64,000 bases of DNA from Mercurialis annua (GCF_937616625.2 NC_065571.1:55103651-55167650); one strand, 5' to 3'; shown: positions 45,983 through 58,301, counted from the first letter of the stretch. The notes: generated by a model from the sequence alone, not told the origin. Numbers and translations are program-made.

Positions 45983-47642
45983 GGCTACTTCAACTTGAAG
46001 ATTTTTGGTCTAATGGCAGACCAGGATATCAAATGTACAAATCGAAAATAATTAAGATTAATGATGACTTGCGTGGTAATACATGAATTATATATAGATT
46101 AATGATACGATAAGGACAAATTAGTTGGTATGGGTATATTTAGAACCACGTAAATCCAACATATAGTAAAGGAGCGAGTCAATGGGTAAGTCAGTGTACA
46201 GATCTAATTGTTAAACAGATCTGTAATACAAATGTGAAAAAGGCTGTATTTGTCCTTATATTTCTTTATTTACAAAATCTCATTCCTAAATGTTTGTCGT
46301 TGCAATTTGAACCTATCCGTAGTTTTAATTAGTCACCCAACTCTTCTATTACTATAAAATGATATCTTTTATTCTTCTTCTTTCTCATGAAAAATAAAAA
46401 AATTGGCTATTTTTTAATCCTACAAAAATAAAAAAATTGTCACATTTGATATTAAATATAAAATTATTAAGTTATCATCATAATAGCTTTAGATATTTTT
46501 AATGGACTCTTTGAAAGAGTCAAATTTTTTAATTTAAAGAGGTTGACAATAAAATTTAAATCTAATGGACTCTCTATTATATATATTTAGAGAAGAGAGT
46601 AAGTTTGTTGAGCCAAATTTCACTCTCTATTTTATAGTATTTTATTAATTGTATTTATATTTTTTAGCTCAATTAATTACTGTTCTTTTTTTTCTCTCTC
46701 TCTCTCTCTATAATATAGCAAAGTAAACTAAAAATTAAAATAAATATTGTATTTAATATTTATGAATAAAAGAGTAAAATGAAAAGTTAGAATTAGAGAG
46801 TCAATTGAATTAAAATTAAAAAAAATATTTAAATTTAATTTTTTTTTTATTTAAGAGAATATTGTTTATTACAAATAACATTATTGAAGCGGCCTTAAAT
46901 AAAAAATTAATATGGGTGTCATAGTAATAACTTTGTAAATTAACTAAAGCTAATTATTTTTTAATTATGTGAAAGCGCATCTTTTTATATTTTTATAGGA
47001 CAAAAAAAATATTATTTTTAATTTATATTATTTATATTTTTTCATTAACAAAAATAATAATTTTATTTTAGATTTGTGTTTTTTAACCATTAAATAAAAT
47101 AGTATCCTTTTTCAAATGGTGACAAACAGACAAAATGATATTCATAATATATTCTATCTGTCTCAAATTAATAAGCAATATTTTTATTTTTCTATATCAA
47201 ATTATAGACAGCTATTTATAATTTAAATGGTTAATTATTATATATATTTTCATTAAGTATAATGGCATGTAATATTTTAAAATAATTTTGTTTTATTATA
47301 TTAAATAAAGTGAATTGTTGTGCTATTTCATAATTAACTCATTGAATTTTAAAAAAATAAATTTATATTAATTCCAACTTTTATATCAATTGTGATGAAA
47401 ATAATGATAAACAAAGTATCAGTAAAAGACACCTTATAAAATATATCCCTTATATTTATTAATTAACTATATATTTGTTTGTAACTTTTGGACAAGCAAA
47501 GATTGCTAAATTACTAGCTTTCCAAAATTTGTTTACACGTTTTCTTAAGATGCAAATTCTATTTGTTATTTGTAGCTAGTTTTTTTTTCTTGTTATAATC
47601 ATTAATACTTTTTTCTTGAAAATACCATTTTAAAAGTAACCA
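45983..47642. other. STP14 promoter side and A+T-rich intergenic DNA
   Basis: The first few hundred bases upstream of STP14 should contain its promoter; a TATATATAG-type stretch lies near 46090. A (TC)n microsatellite is at about 46692-46709. No other gene is visible. Confidence 0.45.
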
Positions 47643-47652
47643 AAAAAATAAT

Positions 47653-48004
47653 GAACAAAGGGCTAACGCGCCCCCTGAACTTGTGATACAGGGTCATCTA
47701 ATTCAATTTATATTTTTTTGAGCAACCAACCCTAAAACTCTTCATTTTTGGATCAAACAGCCCCATAATTGTATTTTTAAAACGCGTAAAACACAAATCG
47801 GAGGTGAGGGATGCAAAAACATAATTATATACTTCCCTAATTATTGCTATATAATTATTCTAAATTTATTTTTTAAAATAAAAATATAAATTATCGGGTT
47901 ATTTGACCCAAAAATGAAGAGTTTTGGTTTATTGCTCAGAAAAGCATAAATTGAATTAGATGACCCCGTGTCATAAGTTTAGGGGGCGCGTTGACCTTTT
48001 GTTT
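47653..48004. mobile_element. Mutator-type MITE with 10-bp target duplication
   Basis: The termini are GAACAAAGGGCTAACGCGCC and ...GGCGCGTTGACCTTTTGTTT, then CCCCTGAACTTGTGA against TCATAAGTTTAGGGG inside. AAAAAATAAT flanks it on both sides (47643-47652 and 48005-48014). The arms share the CCCCTGAACTTG phrase with the 3643-3980 element. Confidence 0.82.
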
Positions 48005-48014
48005 AAAAAATAAT

Positions 48015-48475
48015 TAAATACAACATAAGTTGGCCCACGCACCATATATGGAAACAATCATACCCTAAAAACACACATATAAATTGTGTTAATTCTTTTG
48101 ATTAGATAGAAATACAAAAATGAAAAGTAAAAGATAAGGGGAAAATGTAGAAAAATGCATGAAAAGATAAAATAAAAAAACTTTCGGTTTATAAAATAAA
48201 AAAAAAACGAAAGGAAACAAGATATAATTATAAATTCCAATCTAATCTAATATAATAATGTAACATGTAAATCACATGTACAAATGAAAAACAGTAAAAA
48301 TAATAATAATGTTTATTTTTTAACAAACGTAAAAATAATAATGTGGTTTTGAACATTTCTCCCTACTACACCACTTCTTTGCTACCAAAAACATCTGTCT
48401 TACCTTTTTTTAACCCTTTATTTTATCTCTCTACGCTCAAGGTTAATTTGGTTCTTCATTTCTTCTTTGATTCAG
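48015..48475 (+). promoter_or_regulatory. NINJA promoter and first non-coding exon
   Basis: A pyrimidine-rich leader (TCTCTCTACGCTCAAGG to TTCTTCTTTGATTCAG) ends at a good donor at 48475/48476. I place the first untranslated exon here. The sequence upstream is A+T-rich and contains no clear TATA box. Confidence 0.5.
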
Positions 48476-49361
48476 GTAATTAATTTCACCTGTGTCTAAT
48501 TTATTTTCTCCTATTCTTAGATTGATAATTTAATTTAATTTTTTGATTTTTTTAGAGGTCAGTGTAGATTAATTAATTTGAATTAGTTTTTACAGCTGAT
48601 TAAAACTAAATCTTTGCTGTTTATGGCCATAAGTTATAAAGGGTAATTTTCAATTTTAGTTATTTTTCTGTCTGGCATACTAGGTTGAGATTTGACAGAT
48701 CTGGAATTTTTTGTTTAGCTTATGTGGAAGTTTTTTTTATCAATTCATGATTATTGGGAATCTTAGGGTTTTGATTTGTTGATCTCCAAAGAATTAGGTA
48801 TGTTAATTTCTCATTTAGATCTAAGCTTGGTAATGGGTGAGACATGTTTTATGTTTGAAAGATTGTTTTTTTTAATGTGATCATTAATTTTGGTGAAAAA
48901 GGTGGTTTATGTTCTGTCCTAATTTGAATTCTGGCTTTTATTGACATGAAACTGTCTCTACTTCACCATTTTTAGTGAGCATTAATGTTTTATATTATTG
49001 GTGATAGAAAGTGGAAATTGCATAGTATTGAATTGGATTAACTATTTGATGTTTTGAAATTATGTGTTTGTGTGAAAGACTGTTATGTTGCTTTTTGTTC
49101 CCGTAAATTTGCGCTATGTTTGGTTTGTGGAATAGGTAATTTATAGAATAGCTATTCCACGTGGAATTGTTATTCATTGCTTTGGTTTATATTTAAGTAA
49201 CAGAAATTTCATGGAATTGCTATTTCATGATTTTTGTGGGCGGCCGTCTCATGCGTATCCTATTCCATGCGTATTCCATTCCATGAACCAAAAGCCTTAG
49301 TTTGTTCTCCTTTTCTATCTCACTTCCTTTGCTAAGAATCTAATAATAATGTTTGTATCAG
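48476..49361 (+). other. intron in the 5' untranslated region of NINJA
   Basis: The donor CAG|GTAATT and acceptor TTGTATCAG|GTTTTTTGG bound 886 bp of T-rich sequence, after which about 100 nt of leader precede the ATG. The intron contains a short MITE (49113-49296). The boundaries are read from splice signals only. Confidence 0.6.
49113..49296. mobile_element. short MITE related to the PIF/Harbinger element at 57691-58301
   Basis: The ends GCTATGTTTGGTTTGTGGAA and ...TTCCATGAACCAAAAGCC are imperfect inverted copies with ATTCC/GGAAT subterminal repeats, as in the larger element downstream. The target duplication is not clear. Confidence 0.6.
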
Positions 49362-49462
49362 GTTTTTTGGGATTAGTGACCTTTTAATTATGGGGTTTAC
49401 CTATGCAACTGAGAATCACGAGAATTCCTAGTTGGCCAGGTTGACATTTATTGAAAGCTAAC

Positions 49463-51883
49463 ATGGAGGATGATAATGGGCTTGAGCTTAGCCTTGGTTT
49501 AGGTTGTGGAGGATCATCGGTGAAATCCAAAGGTAAAAACAGCAGTCCGTCAGATGCAAGGACTGAAGAAGGTGACAAAGGTAATAAATTGGTAGATGAT
49601 TTCAAAAACTTCCTCCATGGTGGTGCCCAGAAGCAGGATTCGAGTTCCGGTTCTCAAATGAGTGATACAGTCAAGCCTCAGGAGAACTTCTTTAATGACC
49701 TGTCTAAGGCCAATGCTGATACTGATACTTCAATAAACGTGAACAGTAGGGGGCTATGGATTTCAAGCAGCAATAGACATGCTGAAACTGAAGAAGAGAA
49801 AAGGGCGGAGGCTGGTTATAAACGTAAAATGTTGTTTGATGACATGGACAATCGGAAGAAACATGACAGAGATTCACATCATTCTGATTTACATGACAAG
49901 AAATCACATATTTCTATAACTGAAGATGGGTCTACTGCTGAAAATGAAGACGTGGGAGAGTCTGAAGTGGGTTCAAATTCACGGTTGGTCTCTAATCATG
50001 ATGATGTGTCCAAGCGTTTTATTGGAGTTGGTGGTCCTTCTGAGGTTCCCAAGGAAGTTCGTGGGTTTTCTGATTCTAGCGTCATAGACTTACAAGGAAG
50101 AAAGAGGCCAAATAGTTCATTAGAAAGCGAGGTTAAGCAAGGGAACTCAAATTATGGAGTTCCATTCCCAATCCGGCCTGTAAACGTCATGAACATGCCA
50201 TACTCGTTTTCTGCAAAGGAATCCAACTCTATTGGTGCACCTGGCATTGCAGGCCATCCTCTACAGGGTATGATGCAGGTAATGCCCATTTCAAATGGTG
50301 ATCAACGATTGGGGACACAGTCTGTGAATCCTGGAAATTTGCCAGTAATGTTCGGTTATTCACCTGTCCAGCTTCCAACATTGGATAAAGATAATTCGTG
50401 GGGATTGGTTTCTCAACAATTCCACCCTTCATATGCTATCAGAGGTCCATCAAACTCAGATAAGAAAAATGATGGCTTCAAGATGACTCCAGGTATTTTA
50501 TTCACTACTTAACACTTTTCCTATTATTTTTCATCATTTTACATGGAAGAAGATCTAATAGAACGTAAAGTGCCTGCTAGTTGATAATCTTCCATGAATT
50601 TTATCACCTTGCAGTGTGAAGGGCTCTGACTTGTCTTGCGTGTAATGTGGATGCTTCACCTGTTACATATATTTTGCCTGCTTGATGCTTGCCCTGGGAA
50701 TGGTTTTTAATTGGAACTAAAATCTTTACAGTACAGAACTTAGGGATGCTGCATGTACTTAAGGGTGTGCAAAAGCCAAACTGGACCAACAAACCAAACC
50801 AAACAAAACCGAAATAATAGGTTCAGCTCGGTTTCTAATTATAATTGGTTTGGTCCGGTTTTGATTTTTAAAAACCGGTGAAAACCAAAATACTGAATAT
50901 GTATTGCATATGAAAGATTTCTATACATAACTCAAAATTCTGAAGTTTTCCAAGGGTAAGTTAGTTTGTTAATTATTTGATTGTTGTGTGTTTGAATCCC
51001 AGACTAACCAAATTTGTATTCTTTTTCTCTTTGTTTCTTTTCTAAAGAGTAAAAAGCAATTAAATTAATAGGCCCATGTTTTGAACCTAAGACACTAATG
51101 ATAACTCACCACCAGTTTTTCCACTAATGCACAAACCCTCTTTATCAAATTTCACCATTTTAGTATATATTGGTAACTGAACGAACTGAATTTTCATCTC
51201 TATTTCGGTTTTGATTCGGTTTTTGTGAGTGTGAAAACCAATAGGTTTGGGTGGAACCATCGATTTGGTGACCGAATCGAACCAATGCACACATCCCTGC
51301 ATGTAGTTGTCAATTATGCATTTATTTTCCCAGAAACCTTTATGACTGAAATTGAATTATTTTTAAATCCGTTTTTCTTTTTCATATGGCAGCCATGCAG
51401 GTGATACCGCGAAATGCATCTGAAGCTTCACTATACGATGGAAGGATATTAGATCACGTCAAAGGTGATGGCAAACAGACAGAAGAAGGCTCCTCGTCTC
51501 ATACTGAAGACGATGCAAAAGCAAGCAGCATGAACCTTAGGCCGAGAGATATTTCCGGGCCATCATCAACAGCAGAAGGTCACTCTTTTGATTTTTCTGC
51601 TATAAAGCCTGGAATAGCACCAGAAGTGAAATTTGGAGGCTGCGGCTCCTATCCAAATTTACCCTGGGTTTCTACAACAGGTTCTGGCCCAAATGGCCGA
51701 ACAATTTCAGGTGTTACGTACAGATACAGTGCAAACCAAATCAGGATTGTGTGTGCTTGTCACGGTTCCCACATGTCACCTGACGAGTTTGTGAGGCATG
51801 CAAGCGATGAGAATGTTAATCCAGAAAATGGCGGTTTAGCTTCATTACCAAGTAATAATCCTGCTGCCTCTGCTCAGAGCTGA
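49463..51883 (+). CDS. NINJA: NINJA, adaptor of JAZ repressors (jasmonate signalling)
   Basis: Two exons, 49463-50492 and 51393-51883, join in phase to give 506 residues. I start at MEDDNGLELS, which fits the family, not at the in-frame ATG 12 bp earlier. The N-terminus carries the EAR motif LELSLGL (residues 7-13), which recruits TOPLESS co-repressors. The middle is low-complexity and acidic with a basic stretch (GYKRKMLFDDMDNRKKH), a possible nuclear signal. The C-terminal TIFY-binding domain reads FDFSAIKPGIAPEVKFGGCG, NLPWVSTTGSGPNGRTISGV, TYRYSANQIRIVCACHGSHM and ends NPAASAQS. NINJA links JAZ proteins to TOPLESS in the nucleus and so represses jasmonate responses. AFP proteins share the domain layout but are shorter. 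A 5' untranslated intron precedes it. Confidence 0.95.
50763..51297. mobile_element. old inverted-repeat element in NINJA intron
   Basis: The 535-bp element starts GGGTGTGCAAAAGCC and ends GAACCAATGCACACATCCC, with AACCAAACC- and CGGTTTTGATT-rich subterminal stretches in opposite orientations. TGCATGTACTT (50750-50760) and TGCATGTAGTT (51298-51308) look like an 11-bp target duplication with one mismatch. Diverged relatives lie near 6.3, 9.5 and 12.7 kb. Confidence 0.72.
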
Positions 51884-53393
51884 AATTACCATTATTTTTG
51901 CTAACAGCATCTTTATATATTGGTCTATATCAACCTAAACCGCTTTTTAAGAACCTTAGATACCATTTATAAGATTTCCACTTAAGTTTTTGCTGTTTGC
52001 TTGCTTTAATTATTTGTTTTTATAAGCTTAGTTGCTGCAATCAAATGTTGCAGGTGTATGTAATAATAACTTAGCATTGAGAAAAATTGTTTCATATTTA
52101 TATCGAAAGCCGTTAAATTCGGAATTTCACATCCCCTTTGTGTGCAGAAATGTCATCATGAAGTTTGTATAATTTTGGCATGATTGAGTGATAGTTATGA
52201 AGAACATCATGTGAAGGTAGTTGTGGTTTATTATGATGATAAGGCGGTATGGCAGGTTGGTTTCAATGGTTTTGATTTTGCTTTAGTAGAGTTGAGGTTC
52301 ATGGGCATAGCGCCTTTGAATCTAGTGCAATAAGTAGATGAATATCCAAGTCATGTCTAGGAAATTTATTCAGATACATTCGTCTTAATACAGCATGGAG
52401 GCAGACATCAAAACAATGTCCAAGTTCTCTTATAAGTGATTACAAGTAGTGATAGTGATGGAGTATGGAACTTTAATAGAGGGAGCGAAATTTTATTTGG
52501 TCGGATGATCTTTTTCGAAAACTTTTTTAGGCCGAATCTTTTATTATTTTAAAAAAATTAATATCAAACTATTTCTCAATTAGTATTAAAAATTAAAAAA
52601 TTATTTGAATCTAAAACTAAGAAAATTATGAGTTGTAAATTTTTAAAAATAATTAGGATTGTAAATTTGTATTTAGGTTTGGCTAAATTTAAGTGAAGGT
52701 TGCTATGTTTTAGGAAGAAATAAGGAAACATTGTAGTTTTTTTGCTCTAGCCTTGGTCAAAGCGAGGTCGTTTTGGTTTAATTCTTTTCATTACTATTAT
52801 TTTCAAAATAGCGATACCAAAACGACATTGTGTTGGTAATTAAAAGAAAAGTCGGATTTCCTAACTCTTTAAATTGAAACTAGAGGCTCTAGGGCGGCCA
52901 TCCCACCTCGCCCTCTAATTCTGCCATTGAATAGGATATGCAAGTATTAAAAGGGAAAAATATACAAATACTGAAGTTTTTGGTACAAAAATAACTGAAT
53001 AAATCAGACCTAATTAAATAAAACCAGCCACATTTAAGTTTTTGTAAATTTAGTTTTTTGACTTGAAAAAAATTAAATTTTATTTTGGTTCCATTCGAAA
53101 TAAATGCACACTCCTAACTACAGCTTAGAATAACTGGTAGCTTTAGGGATTTGTTAGTTGGAATTGAAATAAAACAAATGTAGTGATGATATTAGATCAA
53201 GATTTCTTTTCAGCCCATATCTTATCGAGAGCATATTTAATGATTAAAATCATTCTCATGGAATTGAATTGGAGCAGTTGTGATATTTTTGTTTATTAAA
53301 ATTAGGTGGCTAAACAAAGCAATCAATGCCCAAACCCAAATAATTTGGAAAAATTGCGTAATGTTCACGAACATAACATATTACCTGTAATAA
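51884..53393. other. NINJA 3' flank and intergenic DNA
   Basis: The first ~200 bases should be the NINJA 3' untranslated region. Beyond it I see only diffuse repeats, including an inverted pair around GCGAGGTCGTTTTGG and CCAAAACGACATTG near 52770-52830. No gene is visible. Confidence 0.45.
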
Positions 53394-53581
53394 GAGAATA
53401 AATCAATAAATATTCAACGTAACAATTGTATCACGTTATTCGTACAATAAATCATAACACGTTTGCAACGTTAGAATATTTAACAAAAAAGTAGATAATA
53501 ACTGAATATTTTAATATCCCAAACACTCATCGACTTGTTGTAAAAATAACGTGGTACAACCGTTAATGTGAATAACGACTC
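53394..53581. mobile_element. Mutator-type MITE, sibling of 7043-7223
   Basis: Its ends, GAGAATAAATCAATAAATAT and ...GTTAATGTGAATAACGACTC, and arms ATCACGTTATTCGTACAA and TTGTTGTAAAAATAACGTGG, match the 7043-7223 element in order and spacing. The flanks (GTAATAA and GTAACTTAA) are only partly similar, so the target duplication has decayed. Confidence 0.65.
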
Positions 53582-54068
53582 GTAACTTAAAATCTGGTTG
53601 AATCAGTTTCCATGTGCATGTTTATGAATTACTGGCGGAATTTGTGTAATGTTTGTTTGTAGATTTGTTGGGTTCCATAGAGCTTGGTTTTCTAAATAGA
53701 TTTTGGTTTCTTACAAAAAGTCATTTAAGCAAAACACATGAATCTTGCTTTTTCAATAAGCTGTAAGGCCAAGATTCATGTGTAATATCACCAAATATTT
53801 TTTCTTGTCTTCTTTATATATTTGTTTTGTATTTATTATTCTGCCATATCTTAACACGATTGCTATTGTGACAATAATTATAGGATTAAGGAAGAATTGT
53901 GTTGGTTTCTCAAAAAAAAAAAGGAAGAATTGTGTTTATAATTATCCCTCACTGTGGTATTTCATATTTGAATTTAGATCTATAAAAGGAATTTTTATTT
54001 TTTTTAATTAATACGATCAATCTTATGTCTGAATTTCAAGATTTGTATTTTGGGATAGATTAAATTTA

Positions 54069-54461
54069 GGCAAACGGTAAAAAAGACCTCGTAATTTTCA
54101 CAAAAGTACAGATCAATCTTTTTACTTTTCTTGAATACAATTAAGTTCTCTTTGTTTTCAAGTAGAACAAATAATCGCTTTCGTCCAACACCATAAGAAA
54201 CACTCGTTAATGGCCGACATGTCTCTCATAATTATATAGAAAAAAAGTATAAAAATAATTTTAAAATTTAAAATATTTACCGAAAATTTGAGGGGATAAG
54301 TGTCCAAAAAATAAGTTAAAAGAGTTTATTTGTTCGGTTTTAAAATAAAGAGAATTTAATTGTTCAATTTTAAAAGTATGAGAGTTTAATTGTGCCCAAA
54401 AGAGTAATAGGGCTGATCTGTATTTTTAAGAAAAATCGAGATTTTTTTTATATTTTTTGCC
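54069..54461. mobile_element. Mutator-type MITE, GGC...GCC ends, 9-bp target duplication
   Basis: It begins GGCAAACGGTAAAAAAGACC and ends ...GATTTTTTTTATATTTTTTGCC, with further arms TACAGATCAA and TGATCTGTA, and CAATTAAGTTCTC against GAGTTTAATTG. The flanking duplication TTAAATTTA is perfect (54060-54068 and 54462-54470). Confidence 0.85.
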
Positions 54462-54902
54462 TTAAATTTATTATTTGCTGAGACTTGTAGTAATTTTAAC
54501 ATTGGAAAGTTACTCTCTGTTGCAAATTATGCCTCCTCTATTATGAGATTTTTTACTAATGGTACCTAGATTTCTGTTTCTCTCATACACTACCTAAATT
54601 TCAATTTGTACTATTATATATTTTATGATATAATTTCTCTCATATTTTCTTTTTAAAAACCTGCAATGTATTTTCTCTTTATTTTAATATAAAGAACTAA
54701 AATTACAACATGGCACTCTTGTCAGGTTCGATGGGGCGCCAAGTGGAACTTCGTGTATTTAGTCTTATACGAGACGGAGAAAATATATTTTAATTATTAC
54801 TAATTGAAATTTAAGTACGATATTGGAAGAAAGACAAAACAATATCATAAAAAAAATTCTCTCTATAACTGGAAAAATTATTAGATGAACCAAGTCCATC
54901 AT

Positions 54903-55381
54903 ATAGAATTATGAATCATCCGTTTAATACGTGACACGTGGTGTGATTATTTACAACAACCAATAAATGAAAGACATATTAATTATAAATAAAACATTAA
55001 ATAGTCACTAATACATGTGTCTTTTATTAATGGGAAAAAATGCAAAAATAATCCTCATATATATCCCCTATTTCTTTTTGGCATTTTATGTATTTCGGTC
55101 TCAAATATGAATCTAACGTTGAGAAAAAGTATCAAAAAAACACAAAAAATAGACGACGTTAAACAGAAATGAGTAAACAATAAACAGAAATATTAACGGA
55201 AGGGTCATTTTTTATATTTTTTCAAGATGTTGGGATCATTTTTTAGATCTGAGATACATGAGATGCCGACATGAAACGCGGGCTATGTATTAGGGTCATT
55301 TTTGCCCCTTCTCCTTCATTAATTGGTTGTTATAAATAATAACGTCATGTGTCACGTATTAAATAGATGGTTCATAATTCT
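54903..55381. mobile_element. older MITE interrupted by a second MITE
   Basis: The outer arms AGAATTATGAATCATCCGTT plus TAATACGTGACACGTGG pair with CACGTCATGTGTCACGTATT-like sequence and AGATGGTTCATAATTCT at 55310-55381, over ~63 bp with a few mismatches. The middle is occupied by a separate element (55032-55314). No clear target duplication remains for the outer element. Confidence 0.72.
55032..55314. mobile_element. MITE nested inside 54903-55381
   Basis: The ends GGGAAAAAATGCAAAAATAA and ...TCATTTTTGCCCCTTCTCC are inverted copies. Flanks TTTATTAAT (55023-55031) and TTCATTAAT (55315-55323) match at eight of nine positions. A Mutator-like 9-bp duplication is the best explanation. Confidence 0.7.
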
Positions 55382-55818
55382 CTAATTAACACTATACAGT
55401 TTAATTGATACGGAGATTACTTTTAAAATTATGAAATTTGACTTAAAACTTTAATTAACACTAAATAACAAAAAGAATTAAGGTAAATCTTAACCCGACC
55501 CGAGTCTTAGTATTCCGACTCTCTGATTCCGGTCGAAACAGTTTGTAGCTCATCAGCCAGAGTTGAGGGTACTAATATTTTGATTATGGTTCAATTGGTT
55601 GTATGAATTTGATGAAATCATTAATGCAAAATATAGTAATTTAGTTTTGAGCACCTAATTCAAACCAAAGTTTTTGGATTTGCATGAATTCTTATTTAAT
55701 CGATTAATTAATTATGATTATTAATGTGAGTCGTCAACCTGCCAATGAAGTAGCTATCAGCTATAGTGTAATGCATGCCTGGTGGCTTTAAAATGGTCTA
55801 TGCAATGAGATCACCATG

Positions 55819-56517
55819 CAGTGACGAACGCAGACTTTTATTTTAGGGGGGTCCAAATAAAAAAATAATAAATAATAAATATAATAAATATAAAATTTTA
55901 TTATATTATATTATATTGCATTTTATTTTATTTATAAAATAAATTAATATAAATATATCATAATAATACATCTTTTATAATATACTCTTAACTATTTTTA
56001 TAATAATCAAACAAAAATATAATAAATTAATGTTTTCAAAACCACAATTATTCTTTACGAAAATTTATTTAATGCGGTTAACATGAACCTATTAATAAAT
56101 AAAATCTATAAACTTTATCTTAAATTATATGAAAAGCTTATTATATTAGATCATAATCATAAAATAAATTTTTAATATCAATTTCAATGGTAGCTTTCTT
56201 ATAGGATATTTAAGAAATATGTTGATCTTTGATATTAATTAATGTAGATAAATTATGCAAACATTTGAAAAAGTTATAAGTATATAATTTTTTAATATTT
56301 GACTTATAAATTGAAGAACAAAAACAATAATGTGGAAAAAGGATAAAGGAGGTAAACAATGGGTTAAAATTACTACCATTAAAGTAAATGACATGTAGGC
56401 AAAATAAAATAAAAGAATTTTGGTTAATTATCAAAAGAGCCCGTATCTCTATGTTTTTTTCTTTTAGTTTCAGGGGGGTCCAATGACCCCCTTGACCCAA
56501 ACGTGGGTCCGTCGCTG
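55819..56517. mobile_element. non-autonomous hAT element, 699 bp
   Basis: Terminal repeats CAGTGACGAACGCAG and ...CGTGGGTCCGTCGCTG are imperfect inverted copies, and the 8-bp duplication TCACCATG is perfect (55811-55818 and 56518-56525). An 8-bp duplication with CAG...CTG ends identifies hAT. A subterminal GGGGGGTCCAA occurs near both ends in direct orientation. No transposase is encoded. Confidence 0.92.
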
Positions 56518-56525
56518 TCACCATG

Positions 56526-56957
56526 TGTTCTAAGAATCGGACTGACCGGCTCGACCGGTTTAATTATGGATTGAGAATCGATCTATTTTAGGTTTCGAAA
56601 ATTGCAAATGTTGGTCAACCGTTTGAACCAGAAAATTATACGAGCTGGTGAACTTTTGAATCGTAAGACTCACTAATTTTTATAGAATGATTATAGTTTA
56701 TTTATTTTTATTTTTATTTTTATTTTAAAAACAACCAAATTCATATATACAGTCCAATTATATTCTTTTATTATTTTAAAGTCATATATATGTAATACAA
56801 ATATATTATTTTACTATGATTTATATAAAACAATAAATATATTTACTTTTTATTTAAGTAATTTAATTGATAATTAAAAGGGTTGAATCGTGAATGAAGA
56901 CTCCATTGATCTGCTCAGCCACCGATTCGATTTTTAAACCTGTTTCAAAAGCCAAGT
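56526..56957. repeat. accggtt-type degenerate element abutting the hAT element
   Basis: TGTTCTAAGAATCGGACTGACC at one end and CGATTCGATTTTTAAACCTG at the other are weakly complementary. Similar phrases occur at the window start and near 22.5 kb. It begins exactly where the hAT target duplication ends. Confidence 0.45.
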
Positions 56958-57690
56958 GGGGACTTGCTGACCTTACTTGGTTATTTTACGAAACTTCACA
57001 TTGACTTTAATTTCTAGCAGACACAGTACCACATTATACCTCTCTTCACCAGCTAAATTGAAAATGACATTGAAATGATCCAGTTTAATTTCTTTTGAAA
57101 GTGTAGACATTACTGAACACAAAGTGTCTAAATAATATAAACTCACAAGAAGAAAAAAAAAACTTAATCATCAAGAAAATCTAATTTTTCCTTACAATTT
57201 TTATTAATTCTAATTAAACTTTTAATTTTATTTATTTAAACACAATTTATATTATTTTCTTATATTTATAATTGTAAATTTGTAAACACCTCCCTTTCAA
57301 TAAGCCAATTATAAAAACTGAGATGAAGTATTTGTTTTTGCTTATGCAACTGCCATACTTTCTTTAATAATGTTTTTTTTTATGAATTTCTTTAATAATG
57401 TGAGAAAAAATAAACAAACATGATATTTTACTATTTTAAATAGTTAGTCTTTAAAGGTTTAATCATTAAAAAATATTTTATTTTTTCAATTTCTTTCGTT
57501 TATGTCCAAATTTTTAATTTTAGGCCATTTTAATTTTTAGTTTCAATTGTAGCTATTTATTTCAATTGGAGTAACAAAATAAATTAAACATATTCTTCAT
57601 ATTGCTTCATGTTGTATTTCTTGATTAAAAATGAATTTGAAAAATTTCTCAACTCTCAATCTCCCACTAAAAATCGAACACGAAATTTTA

Positions 57691-58301
57691 GGGGCCGTTT
57701 GGTTCACCACAAAAAGGGGAAAATGGGAATAGGAATGAGAATGATTCTCATTATTTGTGTTTGTTTTGTCAAATTATACAAGGGAATGAGAATGTGATTA
57801 CCCCTTCAATGGGAATCCCCCATTCCCCCCCTACCCAAATATATAATTATTAAAAAAACTATTTTAAAATATTTATTTTAAAATACTTAAAATATAAAAA
57901 AAACTTTTTTAATATTTTTTTAAAAAAATAAAATTTTTAATTTTTTAAAATAAGTGTTTTTATTTTTTTATTTTTTTCAAAATAATTTTTTTAATTTTCT
58001 TTTAATGTTTTTTAATTTTTCTAAATTTTTTAAATTTTTTTTAACATTGTTTTAAAAAAAATTAAAATTTTTTAACATTTTTTTTATTTAAAATTTTATT
58101 TTTTTATATAAAAAATATTTAAAAAATAAAAAAAAGTATTTTTAATAAATAATAAATAATTTTTTTATTAAACTTTACTCATTCCCATTCCCACACTAAT
58201 TTTGAACCAAACAAAAATGAAAACAATCATTCCCATTCCCATTCCTTCTCATTCCGATTCCCATTCCGATTCCGATTTCCAACCTTGAACCAAACGGCCC
58301 C
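57691..58301. mobile_element. PIF/Harbinger-type (Tourist-like) element, 611 bp
   Basis: The termini are GGGGCCGTTTGGTTC and GAACCAAACGGCCCC, perfectly inverted, with the TTA duplication at 57688-57690 and 58302-58304. Subterminal ATTCCCATTCC-type repeats occur in opposite orientations on the two sides (GGGAATAGGAATGAGAATG against CATTCCGATTCCCATTCC). The interior (57840-58170) is almost pure A/T. No transposase is encoded. Confidence 0.92.

Noticed and set aside
46692..46709. (TC)n run upstream of STP14 as a regulatory GAGA-type element
   Set aside because: It is a short microsatellite about 700 bp from the start codon with no supporting context.
50980..51030. TGTTTGAATCCCAG, a tRNA B-box-like motif in the NINJA intron
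   Set aside because: No A box, acceptor stem or tRNA fold accompanies it. At most it is a fragment of a tRNA-derived SINE within the intronic element.
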